Of a stretch of 8,812 bases of DNA, positions 4,244-8,812 are shown in pieces; within the stretch, counting starts at the first letter, position 1; each line of letters begins with the position of its first letter. Source of the DNA: Flavobacteriales bacterium (GTDB lineage Bacteria > Bacteroidota > Bacteroidia > Flavobacteriales_D > Sanyastnellaceae); contig CANGVZ010000063.1 in NCBI GenBank assembly GCA_947457285.1, positions 1-8,812 of the forward strand. The letters are read 5' to 3'. A model generated the notes under the pieces. It had not been told where the DNA came from and did no database searches. It worked only from the letters and a program-made list of their open reading frames with translations. The translations under genes and the position numbers were made by a program.

Positions 4244-7200
4244 TTAATTACCTAATCTAATAGTGGTGCGTTCACCAGTGTCTGTATTAATAATGTCTAT
4301 AAGTGCGTTCTGTGCATAACGAGCATCGCCAAACTGGATCGTTTGATTAGAATAACTTCCTACAATAGGTTCAACCAATTGTTGTCCCAAGACATTGTAA
4401 GCTGTAATCTTAAAGTTATATGCTTCATTATAGTTGAAGTTTAATACGATTCCTCCTGTGCTGAGATAGCCAGTGATGCTTTCTGTCTTTTCTTCAATTG
4501 TTACCTCAGCGTTACGTGCTTTTCTAATTTGGAAGCGAGCTTCATTATTATCTGGCAACAAGTCCACAGGCAAAGATTGTGTAGTGGACATGTTTACTTG
4601 CTTTTTAGTGAGCATGTCTTCAAAGAAGTAAGTAAATCCTTCTTCTGCAACATTACCGCTCCAGCTAATTACTGCTTTTCCACCATCGTGCGACTCGATT
4701 TTCAAAGGAATAATAAACTCTTCTTTATCGCTTGGGAATCCGTTGATCGCTAAGTCAAAGCCATCGGCACTCACCGAACAGAAATAAGGAGCGTTTTCTT
4801 GAGGACTCTTTAATTTCTGAGCATCTGAATCAAATTCAAAGCCCATCGTAGAAGTTTCGTCAAACGTGATTACCGTCTCATCTTTCTTTCCTCCATTGTT
4901 GAGCGAAAGTTTGATCATATTGGTTGAACGGAGATTCTTAAATGTGCCGCTTGTAGAAGTTTTTACGCTTTCTGTAACTCTGAGTATCGGAGAGGCAGCA
5001 TTAGCTTGAACAAAGAAGCTTTGAGAACTTGGGATAATTCCTGTTCCTCCATTAGTGCCTACACCATTGATATAGCTTGCGAATTGTCCAATCGATTGAT
5101 CATAAACATATACGGCGTTGGCGATATTCGTCTTTGTCCATCCAGCAGCATCCCAATCAATAGCGGATGGATATGGATTACCAACAAGACACCATCCGTC
5201 AGCTACGGCATTGCCAGTATTCGTGAACGTAACAGGAAGTGGCTGCAAATTTTTCAAGATGGGACCAGTTACATCCAAGTTGAGGTTTCCGGCATTCATA
5301 TAAATAAAGTATCCGCGTCCAGCAACTAAACTTTCGCTGATAGAGGTAACTCCAGTATATCCTTGATTTCTGTTACCCGACAATGTTTCATTATACCATT
5401 GCACGTTATTGAATGAGTAGCTTGGGAAGTCTGAACCAGGGAATCCAGTAGTGATCATATCATCATTCCAATCGCTCACGATTTCTCCGGAAACAGGCGC
5501 ACAGATATTTACCCAGCCGTTGCTAAGTGCAGTGTGATTTCTTTGGATAGTAACATCACCAATCACATCGCCACTTGATAAAGGTCCGATGCTGCCTGTG
5601 CCAGTGCTGTATGAATTTAGCGTCAATCGTCCGTTGGTACTGAATGTTCCAGCATTTACTTGAAGTAATCCTTTTACACTCATTCCTGTACCAGCCACCG
5701 ATACCCCAGCAGCATTGTTACAATTTACATTGTGGAATTCTGTAATCGTAGTTCCAGTAATGGATTGTGAACTTGTTCCGTTGAAATTGACTGTACCAGT
5801 AGTAATGGTGTGTGTACCGCTATTTAGATAAGTCCCGTGTAGAGTCATTGATGTAGACCCTTGGTTGAAACTAGCAGTGTTTTCGATTGTGAAATTACGT
5901 GCTGTGATGAGCGCGTTGTTAGTGATACTATGACCCGCCTGAATTACAATACTTGTGCGGCTGCAGAAAGATGAAATGGCCTGAGGTGAACCTGTAGGAC
6001 TCTTTGACCAAATTGCATCTGTAGTATTACCAGAAGCGCGACTGTACCAAACGGCAGCACCTTCAGCCAATGTGAATTCAGCGCCATTGTTCATGCTAAC
6101 ACCTGTGAATGTCAAGAATGGAGCGGAATAGCTACCTTCGATGGGTGTTTCGTCATCATATCCGTCCCCATCGTTATCTACCATTAAAATCATATCAGAG
6201 GGAGAAGGTGTAAGACCTGTCACATTGAAGCGAACAGTAATGGTTCCTACTTCCCCTGTTTCCTCTACTTTCCAGCGTCTGCCCATGATATTTGTAATGG
6301 CACAGCTGCTGCCGCCGTAAGCACTGAATGAAGTGCTTCCATTGTTATTACCGCAAATTAAATAATCTCCATTACCAAGGCTTGATGGACTTGAGAATTG
6401 AACAATGCCATCGCTATTTTCGCTTTGAGAGCTTGTTTGATTCAAGCCTTGAGCAGTATTATTTCCAATACCGAATAAGTCATGAGAATAACTTGAAAAA
6501 CCGTAATAATCGTGCTCGGCAACAGCAATGCTGAAACCGTACTTAATTGAAAGGTAGGTGTAAATATTTGCTTTTTCAGAAGCGGTTAATTGTCTATTGT
6601 ATGCAATTACTTCTGCAACATATCCATTGATACCTTGGGTACCGAAACCGCGACCTATCACACCATTGGTCATACCAGGACTTGTGGTAGCGTCGTTGTC
6701 TGTGGTACTGCTTGTAACGGCGTTTTTTATTTCCGTTACTGTACGAGAGCTGGTAGAGGGATACTCACCCATTACGACGCACGGCGTTTCAGTGGTGGCA
6801 TCATAGCCGTTTACTGTAACATCAGCGTTTGCTGCCGCAGCATTTTCTCCGAAGCGAAGAGTAGTATTGTTGGCATATCCAAGGTGCATTCCTCTTGGGG
6901 TAGTACTTTGCACACCAACGACGTACCTCAAGGTGGTGGCGTCAAATCTTTCTACTACCGTGATAATGGTATAGTCGCTTCCCAATGAAGAATAATTGAT
7001 ATTAAAAAAGCGACCTCCGCCATTGAATTCGATTGCGGGGTTGCCATTCATTGCATTGGTAACGAACCTTGGTCTCGGAGTGGATGATGGATCTGATTGC
7101 GTAGCATTAATGCCATTACCAGATTGGTCATTCCAGGAGGTGAGCAAGGCTCCGTTCGAAGTGCTGGAAGTGCCAGCGTCTGCCTTCAACCATATCGCTA

Positions 7201-7297
7201 GGCCAGAAGAAACGCCTCCTGGGGCTTGAGAGAATACCTGCCCTGAGGCTGCTATTCCTATTATTAAAGCCAGTGTTTTGTAAATCTTTGTTTTCAT
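4244..7297 (-). CDS. Large secreted LamG/DUF8202-like protein with a T9SS type A sorting domain
   Basis: This is a predicted 1017-residue exported protein, probably attached to the cell surface or released through the type IX secretion system. Residues 1-24 are a signal peptide (ALIIGIAASGQVFSQ). Residues 33-255 look like a concanavalin/LamG-type beta-sandwich, ending with EVIAYNRQLTASEKANIYTY and KYGFSI. Residues 262-415 resemble DUF8202 (HDLFGIGNNTAQGLNQ, RRWKVEETGEVGTITVRF) and contain the acidic DNDGDGYDDE (374-383), a possible calcium site. Residues 420-800 are Ser/Thr/Asn-rich beta repeats (FNGTSSQSITGTTITEFHNV). The last 80 residues are the sorting domain (FKITAYNVLGQQLVEP). I see no catalytic motif, so adhesion or glycan binding is the best inference. 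The ATG at 7295-7297 is preferred over the TTG immediately before it. The gene is flanked by terminators and seems monocistronic. Confidence 0.9.
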   Translation of the reverse strand: MKTKIYKTLALIIGIAASGQVFSQAPGGVSSGLAIWLKADAGTSSTSNGALLTSWNDQSGNGINATQSDPSSTPRPRFVTNAMNGNPAIEFNGGGRFFNINYSSLGSDYTIITVVERFDATTLRYVVGVQSTTPRGMHLGYANNTTLRFGENAAAANADVTVNGYDATTETPCVVMGEYPSTSSRTVTEIKNAVTSSTTDNDATTSPGMTNGVIGRGFGTQGINGYVAEVIAYNRQLTASEKANIYTYLSIKYGFSIAVAEHDYYGFSSYSHDLFGIGNNTAQGLNQTSSQSENSDGIVQFSSPSSLGNGDYLICGNNNGSTSFSAYGGSSCAITNIMGRRWKVEETGEVGTITVRFNVTGLTPSPSDMILMVDNDGDGYDDETPIEGSYSAPFLTFTGVSMNNGAEFTLAEGAAVWYSRASGNTTDAIWSKSPTGSPQAISSFCSRTSIVIQAGHSITNNALITARNFTIENTASFNQGSTSMTLHGTYLNSGTHTITTGTVNFNGTSSQSITGTTITEFHNVNCNNAAGVSVAGTGMSVKGLLQVNAGTFSTNGRLTLNSYSTGTGSIGPLSSGDVIGDVTIQRNHTALSNGWVNICAPVSGEIVSDWNDDMITTGFPGSDFPSYSFNNVQWYNETLSGNRNQGYTGVTSISESLVAGRGYFIYMNAGNLNLDVTGPILKNLQPLPVTFTNTGNAVADGWCLVGNPYPSAIDWDAAGWTKTNIANAVYVYDQSIGQFASYINGVGTNGGTGIIPSSQSFFVQANAASPILRVTESVKTSTSGTFKNLRSTNMIKLSLNNGGKKDETVITFDETSTMGFEFDSDAQKLKSPQENAPYFCSVSADGFDLAINGFPSDKEEFIIPLKIESHDGGKAVISWSGNVAEEGFTYFFEDMLTKKQVNMSTTQSLPVDLLPDNNEARFQIRKARNAEVTIEEKTESITGYLSTGGIVLNFNYNEAYNFKITAYNVLGQQLVEPIVGSYSNQTIQFGDARYAQNALIDIINTDTGERTTIRLGN

Positions 7298-7303
7298 CAA
7301 AAT

Positions 7304-7333
7304 CGAGGTATGTGCCCCTTATTACGGCACCTC
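7304..7333 (-). other. Leader hairpin upstream of the T9SS cargo gene
   Basis: On the minus strand GAGGTGCC and GGCACATACCTC can pair (GAGGT with ACCTC, GCC with GGC, a four-base bulge), with a loop of about ten bases. It lies just upstream of the start codon at 7297 and would be in the 5' leader if transcription starts further upstream. It hides an AGGAGGTG that resembles a Shine-Dalgarno sequence but is too far from the ATG to serve it. A regulatory role is not shown. Confidence 0.25.
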
Positions 7334-7417
7334 CTGTTTTAATGTTTCAATAACAAAGCATTTCCAAGCTCGAATAACTCATCTCGTACCACTGGAATGC
7401 GCTTCATGCCGGTTTCC

Positions 7418-7452
7418 AAAAAAAATGCCGCAACCCTTGAGGTTGCGGCATT
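7418..7452 (-). terminator. Terminator of the PfkB-family kinase gene
   Basis: AATGCCGCAACC (7424-7435) and GGTTGCGGCATT (7441-7452) form a perfect 12-bp stem with a five-base loop. On the minus strand it is followed by a run of eight T's (7418-7425, overlapping the end of the stem). It lies 30 bases past the stop codon at 7482 and separates the kinase gene from the T9SS cargo gene. Confidence 0.93.
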
Positions 7453-7481
7453 CCATACTTCCGTGACAGTAACCTTTTGAG

Positions 7482-8408
7482 TTACAATTCTAATATCTGT
7501 TCGAATTCTGTTAGAGATACAAATTGCTCAATACGAGCGGTGATCTCTTCTTTTGTGAGTTCGAGCAAGCGCTCCGGTCCAAACTTTTCGCAAGTAAATG
7601 AGGCCATTGCAGAGCCCACGATTACAGCGCGCTTCATGTTGTCAAAACTAATGTTTTGCGTTTGGGCAAGATATCCGATGAAACCGCCAGCAAACGTGTC
7701 GCCTGCTCCGGTTGGGTCTGCTACCTCTTCCAAAGGAAGCGCTGGTGCAAAAAATACACTCTCCTTATCAAATAACAATGCGCCATGCTCACCTTTCTTT
7801 ATAATAAGGTACTTAGGGCCCATTGCCAATATTTTGCGCGCTGCACGCACCAATGAATGCTCCTTGGATAATTGGCGCGCTTCTTCATCATTGATTGTGA
7901 GTACATCGATTTTAGCAATCACTTTCATCAAATCTTCCCACGCAATGTCCATCCAGAAGTTCATAGTATCCAATACTACAAGCTTCGGGCGATTGGGAAT
8001 TTGATCAATGACGCGCATCTGCACCGCTGGGGCAAGATTACCCAGCATAAGGAAATCGCAGTTTTGATATGCCTCAGGAACAATTGGGTCAAAATTGGCC
8101 AGTACATTCAAATCAGTAATTAATGTATCTCGTGAGTTGAGATCGTAATGATACTTGCCCGCCCAGAAGAATGATTTTTCTCCCTTCTTGATTTGAAGGC
8201 CATCTTGATCGATGCCACGGCTCTTCATTTCTTGAAGCATCTCTTCGGGAAAGTCATCCCCGATAACGCTGATGAGACCCGAGTTTTTTACAAAATGTGA
8301 AGCTGCTAGTGTAATGTATGTGGCAGCACCACCAATTACTCTGTCTTTTTTTGCAAATGGCGTTTCGATCGAATCGAAGGCCACCGTTCCAACGGCTACT
8401 AAATTCAT
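7482..8408 (-). CDS. PfkB-family (ribokinase-like) sugar or nucleoside kinase
   Basis: This 308-residue cytoplasmic kinase, a usual family length, should transfer phosphate from ATP to a sugar or nucleoside hydroxyl. The N-terminal strand MNLVAVGTVAFDSI is followed by the substrate-side motif VIGGAATYITLAAS (residues 24-37) and then VIGDDFPEEM. TINDEEARQL (171-180) is the conserved Asn/Glu region contacting phosphate and Mg. DPTGAGDTFAGGFIG (231-245) is PfkB signature 2: GAGD forms the anion hole and Asp237 is the catalytic base. The substrate cannot be told from the sequence; ribokinase, adenosine kinase-like and fructokinase specificities are all possible. The start is the ATG at 8406-8408. 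A perfect -7 element lies 18 bases upstream and a strong terminator follows, so the gene appears to be transcribed alone. Confidence 0.92.
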   Translation of the reverse strand: MNLVAVGTVAFDSIETPFAKKDRVIGGAATYITLAASHFVKNSGLISVIGDDFPEEMLQEMKSRGIDQDGLQIKKGEKSFFWAGKYHYDLNSRDTLITDLNVLANFDPIVPEAYQNCDFLMLGNLAPAVQMRVIDQIPNRPKLVVLDTMNFWMDIAWEDLMKVIAKIDVLTINDEEARQLSKEHSLVRAARKILAMGPKYLIIKKGEHGALLFDKESVFFAPALPLEEVADPTGAGDTFAGGFIGYLAQTQNISFDNMKRAVIVGSAMASFTCEKFGPERLLELTKEEITARIEQFVSLTEFEQILEL

Positions 8409-8425
8409 TTATTCATTTATTTTTG

Positions 8426-8433
8426 CAAAGATA
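8426..8433 (-). promoter_or_regulatory. -7 element of the PfkB-family kinase promoter
   Basis: On the minus strand the octamer is TATCTTTG followed by CA, identical to the element in front of rlmN and an exact match to TAnnTTTG. No clear -33 TTTG is seen at the usual distance. The transcription start would be near 8421, leaving a leader of about a dozen A/T-rich bases before the ATG. Confidence 0.7.
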
Positions 8434-8522
8434 TTCTGATATTGCGTTCTACCTCGTAATATGCAGAGCAATTAATTACACCACTTGAGTTTGCCATCTC
8501 TATCTACAATAGCATTAGCCCT

Positions 8523-8812
8523 ATGAGAAAGGGTTGCACAGGTCTTATTCACAAGGGTTCAGAGAGTCATCAATGGCACAGCGAGTTTAATGTTATTGGT
8601 GAAAATAGTGCTGTTCGCAAGAATGTGCTTTTCGAAAACGCTGAAGAAACCTATTTTCTTTCTGGAGCTTGGATCAATAACCCCATTTCTGATTGGCATT
8701 TGGATCAGCACGTGGTTCGCAGTTCTGTAGTCTCCAGTGAGGCATTTGATGCTATAGCCGGTCCGGTTCATGGTTTTTTTTATGATAAAAAAGAAAACCG
8801 CTTATTACTGCA
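8523..8812 (+). CDS. N-terminal part of an unrecognised protein, running off the right edge
   Basis: From the ATG at 8523-8525 the frame stays open to the window end (96 codons); the frame is stop-free from 8460. The peptide begins MRKGCTGLIHKGSESHQW and later has ENAEETYFLSGAWINN and AGPVHGFFYDKKENRLLL. The last stretch resembles the G-(x)-aFaiyDkerrrLll segment of class II glutamine amidotransferase domains such as asparagine synthase, but the N-terminal Cys2 of those enzymes is absent, so this is only a weak resemblance. No signal peptide or membrane helix is visible. It is divergent from the kinase gene, about 90 bases from its promoter. A TGAGTTTG at 8486-8493 is one mismatch from the -7 consensus. 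Confidence that it is coding is moderate; the function is unassigned. Confidence 0.55.
   Translation, partial: MRKGCTGLIHKGSESHQWHSEFNVIGENSAVRKNVLFENAEETYFLSGAWINNPISDWHLDQHVVRSSVVSSEAFDAIAGPVHGFFYDKKENRLLL

Noticed and set aside
6590..6988. 132-codon plus-strand open frame antisense to the T9SS cargo gene
   Set aside because: It lies wholly within a strongly supported coding sequence and shows no domain, signal peptide or promoter.
7298..7300. TTG start codon for the T9SS cargo gene
   Set aside because: It is directly followed by an ATG that begins a standard signal peptide; ATG is far more likely.
7466..7486. A third ECF-type promoter based on TGTAAC at 7481-7486 (minus strand)
   Set aside because: No CGTC follows at 16-17 bases, and the site lies at the end of the kinase gene rather than in front of a start codon.
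7477..8004. 175-codon plus-strand open frame antisense to the kinase gene
   Set aside because: It is a shadow of the well-supported PfkB-family gene; its translation is low-complexity with no recognisable domain.

Overview
The window looks like chromosomal DNA from a member of the Bacteroidota, probably Flavobacteriales or a near relative. The evidence is a very large secreted protein with a C-terminal type IX secretion (T9SS) sorting domain, a PorT-like outer-membrane barrel, an RlmN of the Bacteroidota sequence type, Bacteroidota-style -7 elements (TAnnTTTG) in front of several genes, and an absence of Shine-Dalgarno sequences at the start codons. The order is inferred from sequence style only.

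Layout from left to right. Positions 1-213 (+) hold the 3' end of an unrecognised gene, converging on an outer-membrane barrel gene (295-1110, -) with a strong terminator between them. Divergent from the barrel gene is a small two-gene group (+): an exported TonB-C-terminal-domain-like protein (1329-1652) and a membrane-anchored DUF3592-type protein (1670-2014). A small cysteine-containing lipoprotein (2079-2426, +) with its own promoter follows. It converges on rlmN (2528-3568, -) across a bidirectional terminator and a duplicated copy of the last 36 bases of the rlmN region. Next on the minus strand are a second TonB-CTD-like exported protein (3665-4033), a 1017-residue LamG/DUF8202-like T9SS cargo protein (4244-7297) and a PfkB-family sugar/nucleoside kinase (7482-8408). 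All three, like the barrel gene, are followed by strong intrinsic terminators, so the minus-strand genes appear to be separate transcription units. A gene entering from 8523 (+) runs off the right edge.

Most of the window encodes envelope or secreted proteins, with two housekeeping genes (rlmN and the pfkB-like kinase) among them. Three observations stand out. (1) The barrel gene and the second TonB-CTD-like gene share an upstream signal, TGTAAC-N16/17-CGTC followed by a conserved A-ACT--CAAA--A tract. This is the architecture of an ECF sigma-factor promoter and suggests a common envelope regulon. (2) The 3' end of rlmN, including the codon for the second catalytic cysteine, occurs twice 48 bp apart with one mismatch, and the flanks do not fit a simple tandem duplication. 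(3) Two small exported proteins about 2 kb apart share a gapless 64-residue TonB-CTD-like domain without the membrane anchor or proline-rich linker of a real TonB. I saw no RNA genes, CRISPR array, insertion sequence or complete mobile element. No gene-free stretch exceeds about 220 bases. No clearly novel multi-gene system is evident; the ECF-type promoter pair and the rlmN repeat are the best leads.
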